Position numbers and translations under genes: made by a program
Part shown: piece by piece, positions 54,206 through 63,263 of the stretch
Layout of the letters: each line of letters begins with the position of its first letter
Position numbering within the stretch: position 1 is the stretch's first letter
Origin: FEN-1219 sp963810755
GTDB taxonomy: Bacteria > Pseudomonadota > Gammaproteobacteria > Steroidobacterales > Rariloculaceae
Assembly: GCA_963810755.1 (NCBI GenBank)
Contig: CAWEOP010000003.1
Location: forward strand, 620,001-684,000
Direction: 5' to 3'
Length of the DNA: 64,000 nucleotides
Notes under the pieces: model-generated
Told to the model about the DNA's origin: nothing
Database searches by the model: none
What the model saw: the letters and a program-made list of their open reading frames with translations, nothing else

Positions 54206-54784
54206 ATGGCAAAGCGCGGCAACGCCCGACGCGCGCCGAATGGCAGCGTGCGAATCATCGCGGGAGAGTGGCGCGGGCGGCGAGTGCCAATCGCGCAGGG
54301 CACTGCGGTGCGCCCGACGCCGGATCGCGTGCGCGAGACGTTGTTCAACTGGCTGCGCGACGACGTCGCGGGCGCGCGTTGTCTCGACCTGTATGCGGGG
54401 ACGGGCGCTCTCGGCTTCGAAGCGTTGTCGCGCGGCGCGGGCGAAGCTTGGTTCGTCGAGCAGGACCCCGTGCTCATTGCCGCGCTCGAATCTCAGGCGG
54501 AAGTGTTCGACGTGCAGCCGCGCATCATTCGGCAGGACTCGGCGTCCTTTCTGCGCGCACGCGCTCTGCAGAGATTCGACTTGGTGTTTCTCGATCCGCC
54601 GTACGCGCTCCCCGTCGAGCCGCTGCTCGCGCTGCTGCTTCCGTGGCTCAGCGACCAAGGGCTCGTGTACGTCGAGCGTCCGCGCTCGCCCGGGCTGCCG
54701 GCGGTGCCGGAGGGATCTTGGTTCAAGCGCAGTCACGCAGGCGCCGTGGAGTACGGCCTGTTCCGCGTCGGTGCTGCCGTATGA
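54206..54784 (+). CDS. rsmD: 16S rRNA (guanine966-N2)-methyltransferase
   Basis: Methylates G966 of 16S rRNA. The 192-residue protein has RIIAGEWRGRRVP, the SAM-binding DLYAGTGALGFEALSRGA and the catalytic FLDPPYALP (D/NPPY). A short basic N-terminal tail (AKRGNARRAPNG) precedes the fold. It diverges from ftsY with 42 bp between the two starts, so both promoters must overlap. It is followed by coaD, the usual arrangement. Confidence 0.93.
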   Translation: MAKRGNARRAPNGSVRIIAGEWRGRRVPIAQGTAVRPTPDRVRETLFNWLRDDVAGARCLDLYAGTGALGFEALSRGAGEAWFVEQDPVLIAALESQAEVFDVQPRIIRQDSASFLRARALQRFDLVFLDPPYALPVEPLLALLLPWLSDQGLVYVERPRSPGLPAVPEGSWFKRSHAGAVEYGLFRVGAAV

Positions 54785-54842
54785 CGTTGCGCCGTGCGCA
54801 GCTACAATGCCGGCTCCACGTTACTTCCCGGAAGCTCCCCAC

Positions 54843-55331
54843 GTGAAGATTGGCGCCATGTATCCGGGCACTTTCGATCCCATCACCCGCGGCCACGAGG
54901 AAATGGTTCGTCGTGCGGTGCGGCTGTTCGATCGCGTCGTCGTCGCGATCGCCGCGAGCCCCAAGAAGGCGCCGCTGTTTCCGCTCGAGGAGCGCGTCGA
55001 GCTGGCGCGCGACGTGTTGCGCGACTTGCCCGAGGTTTCGGTCACGGGCTATTCGGGGCTCACGGTCGACTTTGCGCGCGAGAATGGACTCAAGGCGATC
55101 ATCCGCGGCCTGCGCGCCGTGTCCGATTTCGAGTACGAGTTCCAGCTCGCGACGATGAATCGACATCTCACCGAGGGGGTCGAGACGATCTTCCTCACGC
55201 CGGGCGAGCAGCACACGTTCATTTCTTCGAGCTTGGTGCGCGAGATCGCGGAGTTCGGCGGCGATGTGGCCGCGTTCGTCCATCCGCACGTCGCGGAGCG
55301 CTTGAAGGCGAAGTTCGGCAAGCAGACGTGA
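54843..55331 (+). CDS. coaD: Pantetheine-phosphate adenylyltransferase
   Basis: The penultimate step of coenzyme A synthesis. The 162-residue protein has GTFDPITRGH (nucleotidyltransferase T/HxGH), IIRGLRAVSDFEYE and the ISSSLVRE motif. I chose the GTG at 54843, after GGAAG, over the ATG at 54858. The stop codon overlaps the first codon of the next gene (GTGA), suggesting translational coupling. CoaBC, earlier in the same pathway, lies at 61883. Confidence 0.93.
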   Translation: MKIGAMYPGTFDPITRGHEEMVRRAVRLFDRVVVAIAASPKKAPLFPLEERVELARDVLRDLPEVSVTGYSGLTVDFARENGLKAIIRGLRAVSDFEYEFQLATMNRHLTEGVETIFLTPGEQHTFISSSLVREIAEFGGDVAAFVHPHVAERLKAKFGKQT

Positions 55332-57091
55332 TCGCTGTGCTGCAACACGCCTCCGTCCGCGCGGCACGCGCGGCCACGCTCGCCGTCTGCGCCGCCGCGT
55401 TCGCGTTCGGTGTCGCCGCGCAAACGGCTCCGGCATCCTCGGTTCACGCCGCTACGCAGATGGTGGTCACCGCGAACGGCTACGCCACGGACGCGGGGCT
55501 CGAGATCCTGCGTGCGGGCGGCAACGCGGTGGACGCGGCGATCGCGGTGCAGCTCGTGCTCACGCTCGTCGAGCCGCAATCCTCGGGTATCGGCGGCGGC
55601 GCGTTCATGCTCCTCTACGACACGCCGTTTTCCGGCGTCGGCGAGCCCGTGATCACGGCGTACGAGGGTCGCGAGACCGCCCCCGCGGCCGCAACGCCCG
55701 ACATGTTCCTGAACGAAAACGGTAGCCCGGCGTCGTTCGGCGCCATCGGCGTCGGCGGGTTGTCCGTCGGTGTGCCGGGCGTGCTGCGGATGCTCGAAGC
55801 GGCGCACCGCAAGCATGGTCGCTTGCCGTGGGCGAAGTTATTCGAGCCCGCGCTCGCGCTCGCGGAATCCGGCTTCGAGATGTCGCCGCGGCTGCATTCG
55901 CTGCTCGACGGTTTCAAGCGTTTCGCGCGCGGCGAGGAATTTCGTCGCCATTTCTATGACGCCGGCGGCGAGCCGTTGCCGGTCGGCTATCGAGTGAAGA
56001 GCCCCGAATACGCGGCGACGCTTCGGCTGCTCGCGGAGAAGGGGGCCGAGGCGATGTACTCGGGCGAGCTCGCCGCTGCGATCGCGAAAGAGGTTCGCGA
56101 GAACAGCGTGCGGCCGGGCCGGATGACGCTCGACGACCTCAAGCAGTACAGCGCGCACGAATCGGCGCCGTTGTGCTCGCCGTACCGCGAGTGGCGGATC
56201 TGCGGGCCGCAGCTGCCGTCGTCCGGCGGCATCACGACGCAGCAGATACTGCGAATGTTGAGCGGCTTCGAGCTCGCCGAGCTGCGCGACGATCCCGCCA
56301 CCGCGATTCACTTGATCAGCGAGGCCAGCAGGCTCGCGTTCGCGGACCGGAATCTCTACCTCGGCGATCCGCAGTACGTAGCCGCGCCCGTCGCCGCCTT
56401 GCTCGACGAGAGCTACCTCGAGTCGCGCGCGAAGGCGATCGACCTGAAGACGGCGCTGCCATCGGTCGCGGCCGGCAAGCCCGCGGGCGCGATCGCTTGG
56501 AACTACGCGTCGGCCGCGTCGACCGAGCGGCCGTCCACGAGCCACTTCTCGATCGTCGACCGCACGGGCGACGCGGTCGCCATGACCACCAGCGTGCAAG
56601 GCGCGTTCGGCAGCCAGCTGATGGTCGGGGGCTTCATCCTGAACAACCAGCTCACCGACTTCGAATACGAGCCGGAGTCTGGCGGCAAACCGGTCGCGAA
56701 TCGCATCGAGGGTGGGAAACGGCCGTTGAGCAGCATGGCCCCGACGCTCGTGCTCGATGCTCAGGGCCGGCTGCGGCTGCTCGTCGGGTCGCCGGGCGGT
56801 ACGCGCATCATCGGCTTCGTCGCGCAGACGATCGTCGGGGTGCTCGACTTCGGGCTCGACGTGCAGCAGGCCGTCGCAGCTCCGCACTTCCTCGCACAGG
56901 AAGGGCCGATCGAGCTCGAAGAGGGCACCGCGGTCGCGGCGCAGGCGGACGCGCTCGAGGCCCTCGGCCACACCGTTGCGCTGCGCGATCTGAACAGCGG
57001 GCTGCACGCCATCGCGATCGACTACGGCGAAGGGCGCGTGCTGTCGAGCGGCGTGGACCCGCGCCGCGAAGGCGTTGCACGCGGCGACTAG
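55328..57091 (+). CDS. ggt: Gamma-glutamyltransferase
   Basis: A periplasmic Ntn-hydrolase that hydrolyses or transfers gamma-glutamyl groups of glutathione. The 587-residue precursor has a hydrophobic signal segment (about 15-33; VAAQTA cleavage) then the large subunit with GGNAVDAAIAVQ and SGIGGGAFML. Autocleavage occurs before the nucleophile Thr404 in TSHFSIVD, and NNQLTDF and GKRPLSSMAPT follow in the small subunit. The GTG start overlaps the coaD stop by four bases. Gor (7211) also acts on glutathione but is far away. A second GTG three codons on is possible. Confidence 0.92.
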   Translation: MIAVLQHASVRAARAATLAVCAAAFAFGVAAQTAPASSVHAATQMVVTANGYATDAGLEILRAGGNAVDAAIAVQLVLTLVEPQSSGIGGGAFMLLYDTPFSGVGEPVITAYEGRETAPAAATPDMFLNENGSPASFGAIGVGGLSVGVPGVLRMLEAAHRKHGRLPWAKLFEPALALAESGFEMSPRLHSLLDGFKRFARGEEFRRHFYDAGGEPLPVGYRVKSPEYAATLRLLAEKGAEAMYSGELAAAIAKEVRENSVRPGRMTLDDLKQYSAHESAPLCSPYREWRICGPQLPSSGGITTQQILRMLSGFELAELRDDPATAIHLISEASRLAFADRNLYLGDPQYVAAPVAALLDESYLESRAKAIDLKTALPSVAAGKPAGAIAWNYASAASTERPSTSHFSIVDRTGDAVAMTTSVQGAFGSQLMVGGFILNNQLTDFEYEPESGGKPVANRIEGGKRPLSSMAPTLVLDAQGRLRLLVGSPGGTRIIGFVAQTIVGVLDFGLDVQQAVAAPHFLAQEGPIELEEGTAVAAQADALEALGHTVALRDLNSGLHAIAIDYGEGRVLSSGVDPRREGVARGD

Positions 57092-57137
57092 GCTCCTCTG
57101 GCCGCCGGCCGCGCCGGGCCCGCCACTCCTCGCTTCG

Positions 57138-57950
57138 TTATTTCTGGCAGCGCGGGCAGAAGTAAGTCGCGCGTTGTCCCTGAACGCGGCGTTTGATCGG
57201 CGTGCCGCATCGCTTGCACGGGTCGCCCGCGCGCTCGTAGACGTTCAGCGACTGGCGGAAGTAGCCCGGATTGCCGTCGCCGTCGACGTAGTTGCGCAGA
57301 GTCGTTCCGCCTTCCACGAGCGCGTCGTTGAGCACGTCGCGCACGGCCGCGACGAGCGGTCCGAACCGTGCGCGCGCGACCTTTCCGGCCGCGCGCAGGG
57401 GATGTAGACCTGCGCGAAACAGCGCTTCGTTCGCATAGATGTTGCCGACGCCGACGACGACCTTGCCGTTCATGAGGTGCTGCTTGATCGCGACGTGTCG
57501 GCCGCGGCTCGCGGTCCACAGGTAGTCCGCCGTGAAATCGGCAGAGAGGGGCTCCGGCCCGAGCTCCCTGAGCAGCCGATGCTTCGCCGGTTCGCGCGTG
57601 AGCAGCCAGCTGCCGAACCGGCGGGGATCGTTGAAGCGCAACAGACCGCCGCCCGTGAAGCGCATGTCGACGTGATCGTGCAGCCCGTGCGCGACCGGCT
57701 CGCGCAGGTAGCGCAAGCTGCCCGACATGCCGAGATGCACGAGCAGGGTGCCCGCCTTCGTGCCGAACAAGAGATACTTCCCGCGCCGCTCGAGCGCCTC
57801 GATTCGCTGGCCAGCAAGCTCAGCCGCGAGCGTCTTCGCGACCGGCCAGCGCAGCCGCGGCTCGCGCACCTCGACCGCTGCTATCGAGCGGCCGACGACG
57901 TGGGGGGCCAGGCCGCGCCGCGTCGTCTCTACTTCCGGGAGCTCAGGCAT
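57138..57950 (-). CDS. mutM: Formamidopyrimidine-DNA glycosylase
   Basis: Removes 8-oxoguanine and other oxidised purines, with AP-lyase activity. The 270-residue protein starts MPELPEVE, whose Pro2 is the nucleophile and Glu3 and Glu6 are catalytic. The helix-two-turn-helix region (GVGNIYANEAL) and the C-terminal zinc finger (CKRCGTPI ... CPRCQK) are complete. It converges on ggt and diverges from the desaturase. Confidence 0.96.
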   Translation of the reverse strand: MPELPEVETTRRGLAPHVVGRSIAAVEVREPRLRWPVAKTLAAELAGQRIEALERRGKYLLFGTKAGTLLVHLGMSGSLRYLREPVAHGLHDHVDMRFTGGGLLRFNDPRRFGSWLLTREPAKHRLLRELGPEPLSADFTADYLWTASRGRHVAIKQHLMNGKVVVGVGNIYANEALFRAGLHPLRAAGKVARARFGPLVAAVRDVLNDALVEGGTTLRNYVDGDGNPGYFRQSLNVYERAGDPCKRCGTPIKRRVQGQRATYFCPRCQK

Positions 57951-58133
57951 ACAGCAATCTTATGATGGCGTCGCGCGGGGCCGCCAGGCGGGCTGTGGGC
58001 CTTCCGTGACGCCACGCACGGCGCAATTGGGCTCGTTGGAGTAGGCTCATGCGATCGGCTATATTGGCCCGTCAATCGACGAATGGCCGGCACGCACTCC
58101 GGCCTCCTGTGGAATAAGCGAGGACCCGAAGAC

Positions 58134-59348
58134 GTGGATTTTCTCTATACACATTTCTACGGCTTAGCGAACCTAGGTTTCTGGGGCTACGTGGCCGTCA
58201 CGTTGCTCTGGGTCCACGCGACGTTGATCGCGGTGACGATCTATTTCCACCGCGATCAGGCCCACCGCTCCGTCGATCTGCATCCCGTCATCCGTCACAT
58301 GTGCCGTTTTTGGCTCTGGCTCAACACTGGCGCGTCGACCCAGCAGTGGGTGGCCGTGCATCGGAAGCATCACGCCCATTGCGAAAAGGAAGGCGATCCG
58401 CATAGCCCGCGGCTGTTCGGTCTGAAGAAGGTGCTGCTCGAGGGCGCGGAGCTTTACCGCATCGAGGCGCAAAAGCCGGAGACCCTCGAGAAATACGCGA
58501 AGGGTTGTCCCAACGACTGGCTCGAGAACAATCTGTATGGCCACCCGGTTGGGAGCTACATCGGAATTTCCTTTCTCGTCGTGGCGGACCTCCTGCTGTT
58601 CGGCGTCCCGGGCATCATCATGATCGCGCTGCAGCTCGTGAACATGCCGATCCTCGCGGCCGGCGTCATCAACGGCCTGTCGCACGCGAAGGGCTATCGC
58701 AATTTCGAGACCGACGACGCGTCGACGAACCTCTGGCCGATCGCCGTGCTCATCGCGGGCGAGGAACTGCACAACAATCATCACGCGTTCCCGACATCGG
58801 CCCGTTTCTCGATGCGGCGTCACGAGATCGACATGGGCTGGCTGTACCTGAAGGTGCTCGAGTTCTTCGGGCTGGCGAAGATTCGCCGCGTTGCGACGGT
58901 GCCGGAGCTCTCGCGACGCGCGACCCCCGCACCCGAGCTCGACGAGCTGCGTGCGATCATCGTGAACCGAATGCACGTGCTGCGGCACTACACGTACAAC
59001 GTCACGTTGCCCGTGCTGCGCCGTGAGATCGAGAGCCTCGGCGACAATGCGAGCTCGATGCTGCGGGCCGCGCGGCGGGCGCTGAGCCGCCACCCGCAGA
59101 TGCTCGACGAGTCGTCGCGCCAGCGCCTCGCGGATCTAGCGTCGCGTCACCCGCGGTTTCAGACCGTTCTGCAGTTCCGCAGTGAGCTCAAGAATCTGTG
59201 GGAAGGCGCGCACACGAGCAACGAGCGTTTGCTCGCGGATTTCCGCGAGTGGTGTGCACGCGCAGAGCACAGCGGGATTCAGGGCCTCGAGGAGTTCGTC
59301 GCGTATCTCAAGTCGTTCCGAGCGATGAGCGAGCCTGCGATCGTCTGA
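58134..59348 (+). CDS. Acyl-CoA/acyl-lipid delta-9-type fatty acid desaturase
   Basis: A membrane di-iron desaturase of 404 residues, adding a double bond to saturated fatty acids. The three histidine clusters are HRDQAH, HRKHHAH and HNNHH, with four TM segments between them in about the first 225 residues. After the core comes a soluble helical tail of about 130 residues (RAIIVNRMHVLRHYTYN ... KSFRAMSEP) without any motif I can name. I chose the GTG at 58134, with GAGGA ten bases upstream and DFLYTHFYGLANL matching family N-termini; an ATG at 58083 adds 17 residues. A bidirectional terminator follows. Confidence 0.87.
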   Translation: MDFLYTHFYGLANLGFWGYVAVTLLWVHATLIAVTIYFHRDQAHRSVDLHPVIRHMCRFWLWLNTGASTQQWVAVHRKHHAHCEKEGDPHSPRLFGLKKVLLEGAELYRIEAQKPETLEKYAKGCPNDWLENNLYGHPVGSYIGISFLVVADLLLFGVPGIIMIALQLVNMPILAAGVINGLSHAKGYRNFETDDASTNLWPIAVLIAGEELHNNHHAFPTSARFSMRRHEIDMGWLYLKVLEFFGLAKIRRVATVPELSRRATPAPELDELRAIIVNRMHVLRHYTYNVTLPVLRREIESLGDNASSMLRAARRALSRHPQMLDESSRQRLADLASRHPRFQTVLQFRSELKNLWEGAHTSNERLLADFREWCARAEHSGIQGLEEFVAYLKSFRAMSEPAIV

Positions 59349-59387
59349 CCCGGCCCGGCGCCTACGCCGTGAAAGTCCCCACTAAGC

Positions 59388-59418
59388 AAAAACCCGCCTC
59401 TCGGCGGGTTTTCTTTTT
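59388..59418. terminator. Bidirectional rho-independent terminator (desaturase / rpmG)
   Basis: The stem AAAACCCGCC (59388-59398 region) pairs with GGCGGGTTTT (59403-59412) around a TCTC loop and continues into CTTTTT on the plus strand. The A-run on the left gives a T-run on the minus strand, so it can stop transcription from the desaturase and from rpmB-rpmG alike. Confidence 0.88.
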
Positions 59419-59445
59419 CGGCTAGCGGCGCGTCGATGCCGCGTA

Positions 59446-59601
59446 CTACTTGATCTTCGTTTCTTTGTACGCGACGTGCTTACGAACGCGCGGGTCGTAC
59501 TTCATGACTTCCATTTTCTCGGGATGCAGCCGGCGGTTCTTCGTCGTCGTGTAGTAGTGGCCGGTTCCGGCCGAGGACATCAGTCTGATTTTCTCGCGCA
59601 T
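59446..59601 (-). CDS. rpmG: 50S ribosomal protein L33
   Basis: A 51-residue basic protein of the large ribosomal subunit. It begins MREKIRLMSSAGTGHYYTTT and continues KNRRLHPEKMEVMKYDPRVRKHV to KETKIK, a full match in length and pattern to bacterial L33. It has no zinc cysteines, so it is the C- form. It lies 46 bp downstream of rpmB, the usual rpmB-rpmG order. Confidence 0.95.
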   Translation of the reverse strand: MREKIRLMSSAGTGHYYTTTKNRRLHPEKMEVMKYDPRVRKHVAYKETKIK

Positions 59602-59647
59602 GATCGTTTGCTCCTGGGGACGGCTCCTGGCGTCGCTCGTCCTATAG

Positions 59648-59884
59648 CTAGATGTTCGCGCCTTCTGCGCGAAGGTTCTTTACGACCTGCTCGATGCCGA
59701 GCTTGTCGATGATCCGAAGGCCTTGCCGCGACACGCGCAGCCGAATGAAGCGCTTCTCGCCCTCGAGCCAGAAACGTTGGCTGTGCAGGTTCGGCAAGAA
59801 ACGGCGGCGCGTCTTGTTGTTCGCGTGGGAAACCTTGTTGCCGACCATCGGCCGCTTCCCGGTGACTTCGCATACTTTGGACAT
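59648..59884 (-). CDS. rpmB: 50S ribosomal protein L28
   Basis: A 78-residue ribosomal protein beginning SKVCEVTGKRPMVGNKVSHANNK, then RRFLPNLHSQRFW and ending GIEQVVKNLRAEGA. Length and sequence fit L28 (78 residues in E. coli). It is first in the rpmB-rpmG operon. A five-bp hairpin (59901-59913) lies just upstream in the leader. Confidence 0.96.
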   Translation of the reverse strand: MSKVCEVTGKRPMVGNKVSHANNKTRRRFLPNLHSQRFWLEGEKRFIRLRVSRQGLRIIDKLGIEQVVKNLRAEGANI

Positions 59885-59918
59885 TGCTCGGATTCCAAGA
59901 GCCCTCGAAGGGCCCGCG

Positions 59919-59948
59919 ACTATACCGGCTGACCAGCTTCCGCAGCAA
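59919..59948 (-). promoter_or_regulatory. Candidate promoter for rpmB-rpmG
   Basis: On the minus strand TATAGT (59919-59924) is 18 bases from a weak -35 TTGCTG (59943-59948). Transcription would begin about 30 bases before the rpmB ATG. The -10 match is good and the -35 poor. Confidence 0.4.
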
Positions 59949-60075
59949 GTCGGGCGGGCGCCTGCCCGGCAGCGGCGCGCGGCTCGCGACCGATCGGGGG
60001 TAGGGGTAGCTAGCCGGCCCAGCGCCGATCATCGAGCGGCTTCCCAGGCACGGCCCGCTGTGGCAGCGTCGCCGA

Positions 60076-61047
60076 ATGAGGTTCGTCGTCGTGGGTGCGG
60101 GCGCCGTCGGAGGGGTTGTCGGCGGGCGGCTGGCTCAGCATGGCGCGGACGTGGTGCTCGTCGCGCGCGGCGAGCACGGGCGGAGGATCGCGGAGCGCGG
60201 TCTCGCGATCGAAGACGCCGACGGGACCGTGCGCGTGAGTGTACCCGTCGCCGCGGACATCGGCGCGGTGGGCTTCACCCCGGACGACGTGATCCTGCTC
60301 GGCGTGAAGTCGCAGGATACGGTCCCAGCGCTGGACCAATTGCGCGCCGCGACGGATCGGGATCTGCCGATCGTGTGCCTGCAGAACGGTGTTACGAACG
60401 AGCCCGAAGCGCTGCGCCGGTTCGCGCAAGTCTACGGCGTTTGCGTGATGTGCCCATCGGGCTATCTCGAGCCGGGTGTCGTGCAGGCCAAGGCGTCGCC
60501 TCTGGCGGCAATCCTCGACATCGGTTGCTACCCAAACGGCATCGACGACACGTGCAGCGCGGTGGCCGCCGCGTTCGCCGCGTCCACGCTCGTGTCGCTG
60601 CCGCGAGCCGACATCATGCGGTGGAAGTATTCGAAGCTGTTGATGAATCTCGTCAACGCCGTCGATGCGCTGTTCGAGCCAGGCGAACGCGCCAGGCGCC
60701 TCGTCGAGCTGGCGCGGGCAGAGGGCCGGGCCGCGCTGCGCGCCGCGGGCATCGACTTCGCGAGCGAGCACGAGGAGGCCGAACGGCGCGGCGATCTCCT
60801 TCAGCAGCGGCCGATTCCCGGCCGATCGCGTACCGGCAGCTCGAGCTGGCAGAGCCTCGCACGGGGCTCCCGCAGCATCGAGACGGATGCCTTCAACGGC
60901 GAGATCGTGCTGCTAGGCCGCATCCACGGCGTCGCTACGCCGGTGAACGAGAAGTTGCAGCAGTGGGCGCGCCGCGCCGCCGTGCGAGGCGACGGTCCCG
61001 GCGCGGCGTCTCTCGATGAGTTCTTGGCCGGCATCAGCCTGCTTTGA
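60076..61047 (+). CDS. Ketopantoate reductase-like (PanE/ApbA family) protein
   Basis: A 323-residue NADPH-dependent reductase. It has N-terminal GAGAVGGVVGGRLAQ, the VKSQDT strand, QNGVTNE, the MRWKYSKLLMNLVNAV helix with the catalytic Lys, and the C-terminal substrate segment with SLARGSRSIETDAFNGEIV (catalytic Glu/Asn region). True PanE reduces ketopantoate in pantothenate synthesis; many paralogues act on other 2-ketoacids or amino acid derivatives. The RGSRSIETDAFNGEIV form is common in such paralogues, so I give no symbol. It is inserted between rpmB and radC, which are usually neighbours. Confidence 0.78.
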   Translation: MRFVVVGAGAVGGVVGGRLAQHGADVVLVARGEHGRRIAERGLAIEDADGTVRVSVPVAADIGAVGFTPDDVILLGVKSQDTVPALDQLRAATDRDLPIVCLQNGVTNEPEALRRFAQVYGVCVMCPSGYLEPGVVQAKASPLAAILDIGCYPNGIDDTCSAVAAAFAASTLVSLPRADIMRWKYSKLLMNLVNAVDALFEPGERARRLVELARAEGRAALRAAGIDFASEHEEAERRGDLLQQRPIPGRSRTGSSSWQSLARGSRSIETDAFNGEIVLLGRIHGVATPVNEKLQQWARRAAVRGDGPGAASLDEFLAGISLL

Positions 61048-61057
61048 TGGTGCCCGC

Positions 61058-61732
61058 TCAGAGCCAGCCGCGCTCCGCGAGGGAAACATGGCCGCCGCGG
61101 CTCACGACTACGTGATCGAGCAACCGGATCTCCACGAGCGCCAGCGCTTTCGCGAGCTTGAGCGTGATGCTTCGGTCGGCCTCGCTCGGCTCGGAGACTC
61201 CGGATGGATGGTTGTGCCCGAGAATCACCGCCGACGCGTTGTGCTGAAGCGCGCGTTTCACGACCTCGCGGGGATAGACGGTGGCGCCGTCGATGGTCCC
61301 GCGGAACAGCTCCTCGTAACGGATCAGCCTGTGGCGCGTGTCGAGAAACAGGCAGCAAAACACCTCGTGGGGTAAATCGAGCAGCCGGGCTTTGAAGAAC
61401 CGCGCCGCGTCGACGGGCGCCTGCAGAGCGCTGCGAGGGTCCTGTGGGGCTTCGAGATAGCGGCGGCCGAGCTCGAGAGCGGCCAGGATTCGAGCCGCGC
61501 GGGCGGGTCCGAGGCCCTTCGTGCGGGCGAGCTCGGGTGCGCTGCCCGCGAGCAGCTTGGCGAGGCCACCCCACTCGTCGAGCAGCCGGCGCGCGAGCTC
61601 CGCCACGTTCTCGCCGCGAATACCGGCGCCGAGCAGAACGGCGAGGAGCTCGCCGTCGGAGAGGGAGGCGGGCCCGGCCGCGAGCAAGCGCTCCCGGGGG
61701 CGTTCGGAGCGAGGCCAATCGCTCAAAATCAC
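61058..61732 (-). CDS. radC: RadC family (JAB/MPN) DNA repair protein
   Basis: A 224-residue protein with an N-terminal helix-hairpin-helix (SDGELLAVLLGAG, GLGPARAARI) and a C-terminal JAB1/MPN domain with the metal motif HNHPSGVSEPSEAD. The exact function remains unclear in spite of its name. The start is the GTG at 61732, after AGGAGA with seven-base spacing and at the conserved LSDWPRSERPRERLL; a longer in-frame start at 61780 was rejected. It converges with the PanE-like gene and diverges from coaBC. Confidence 0.9.
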   Translation of the reverse strand: MILSDWPRSERPRERLLAAGPASLSDGELLAVLLGAGIRGENVAELARRLLDEWGGLAKLLAGSAPELARTKGLGPARAARILAALELGRRYLEAPQDPRSALQAPVDAARFFKARLLDLPHEVFCCLFLDTRHRLIRYEELFRGTIDGATVYPREVVKRALQHNASAVILGHNHPSGVSEPSEADRSITLKLAKALALVEIRLLDHVVVSRGGHVSLAERGWL

Positions 61733-61882
61733 CGCGCATCTCCTATCGTGACTCGAAGCCTCATCCTCACCGACCGGCACGCAGCGGCGCAGCGGTGATT
61801 AGTCCCCGAGGACATAAGAAAAGCTCGATTCCTCAGTGGAGCGACTACTGCCCTCGGCGTAAGCTCCGGCGCTGGAGTCCCC

Positions 61883-63130
61883 ATGCCGCCAATCGAACGA
61901 GCCAATCCTCCGCGTGTGCTGCTCGGCGTGACCGGCGGGATCGCCGCGTACAAGGCGCCCGAGCTCGTCCGCAGACTCACCGAACGCGGCTGTGACGTGC
62001 AGGTCGTGATGACTGCCGGGGCGAAGCAATTCGTAACGCCGCTGACATTCCAGGCGGTATCCGGGCGGCGGGTTCGCGATGATCTCTGGGACCCGGCCGC
62101 CGAGGCTTCGATGGGACACATCGAGCTCGCGCGCTGGGCCGACGTCGTCGTCATCGCGCCGGCGACGGCGAATTTCGTTGCAGAGCTCGCGGGCGGACTC
62201 GCGGGCGACCTGCTTTCCACACTGTGTCTCGCAACAACGGCTCCCGTCGTGCTCGCTCCGGCGATGAATCAAGCGATGTGGGCCAACCCTGCCGTGCAAG
62301 CGAATCGAGTGCTCCTCGAATCGCGCGGGATCCGGTTCCTCGGTCCTGCCGAAGGCGATCAAGCTTGCGGTGAGACGGGCCCGGGTCGAATGCTCGAGCC
62401 GCTCGCGATTGCCGACGCGCTGCTCGATGTGCCGGGACGCTTGCGGCTGCAGTCGCTCGCGGGGCTCAAAGTCGTGATCACCGCAGGACCGACGCGCGAG
62501 CCGATCGACCCGGTCCGCTACATTACGAATCGCAGCTCCGGGAAGATGGGTTTCGCGCTCGCGGCGGCGGCACGCGAGGCCGGTGCCGAAGTCGTCCTCG
62601 TTAGCGGTCCCGTCTCGCTGACGACGCCCGCCGGAGTGCGGCGCGTCGACGTGGAAACGGCCGAGCAGATGTACGCGAAGGTCCACGAGGAGGTCGCGAG
62701 CACCGACATTTTCGTCGGCTGCGCAGCCGTGTCGGACTATCGTCCCGACAAGGTCGCACCGCAAAAGATCAAGCGCAGCGCGGCCGAGATGGAGCTCGCG
62801 CTCGTGCGTTCGCCCGATACGCTAGCAAGCGTGGCTGCTTTGACGAAGCCGCCATTCACTGTCGGTTTCGCCGCAGAAACCCAGGAGATCGCGAAGCACG
62901 CGCGGGAGAAGCTCGAGAAGAAGCGGGTCGATATGATCGCCGCCAATCAGGTCGGCCCCGATTGCGGCTTCGACCGCGAGACGAACGCGCTCACCGTGTA
63001 TTGGAGCGGGGGCGAGGTTGCGCTCGGCGAAGGCTCGAAGCCCGTGCTCGCCCGCCGGCTGCTGGAAGTGATCGCGGAACGCTACCGCCTTGTGCGGCAA
63101 GGCGTGCAGTCAGCTTCGCGAGCGGGCTGA
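61883..63130 (+). CDS. coaBC: Bifunctional phosphopantothenoylcysteine decarboxylase / phosphopantothenate-cysteine ligase
   Basis: Carries out two consecutive steps of coenzyme A synthesis. The 415-residue protein has the FMN-binding CoaC domain (about 1-185), with GVTGGIAAYKAPELVRRL, the catalytic His in MGHIELARWAD, APAMNQAMW and ACGETGPGRM, then the CoaB domain with ITAGPTREPIDPVRYITNRSSGKMG. It diverges from radC and is followed 133 bp later by dut, the common coaBC-dut order. Confidence 0.95.
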   Translation: MPPIERANPPRVLLGVTGGIAAYKAPELVRRLTERGCDVQVVMTAGAKQFVTPLTFQAVSGRRVRDDLWDPAAEASMGHIELARWADVVVIAPATANFVAELAGGLAGDLLSTLCLATTAPVVLAPAMNQAMWANPAVQANRVLLESRGIRFLGPAEGDQACGETGPGRMLEPLAIADALLDVPGRLRLQSLAGLKVVITAGPTREPIDPVRYITNRSSGKMGFALAAAAREAGAEVVLVSGPVSLTTPAGVRRVDVETAEQMYAKVHEEVASTDIFVGCAAVSDYRPDKVAPQKIKRSAAEMELALVRSPDTLASVAALTKPPFTVGFAAETQEIAKHAREKLEKKRVDMIAANQVGPDCGFDRETNALTVYWSGGEVALGEGSKPVLARRLLEVIAERYRLVRQGVQSASRAG

Positions 63131-63263
63131 TTTCCGATCGTTTCGTTCTTCGTCCAGATCACGGCGCGACTGCGGTCCGCTCGCGCTTGCGTGCGCCGAG
63201 CGCCCCGGGGTGCAGCTGTGCGACCATTCGCGCTCCTACTCACCAAAACGAGGAACAACCATC

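Noticed and set aside
59901..59913. A ribosomal-protein leader regulatory hairpin upstream of rpmB
   Set aside because: The stem is only five base pairs and does not resemble a known L28 autoregulation site; it may be chance in GC-rich DNA.
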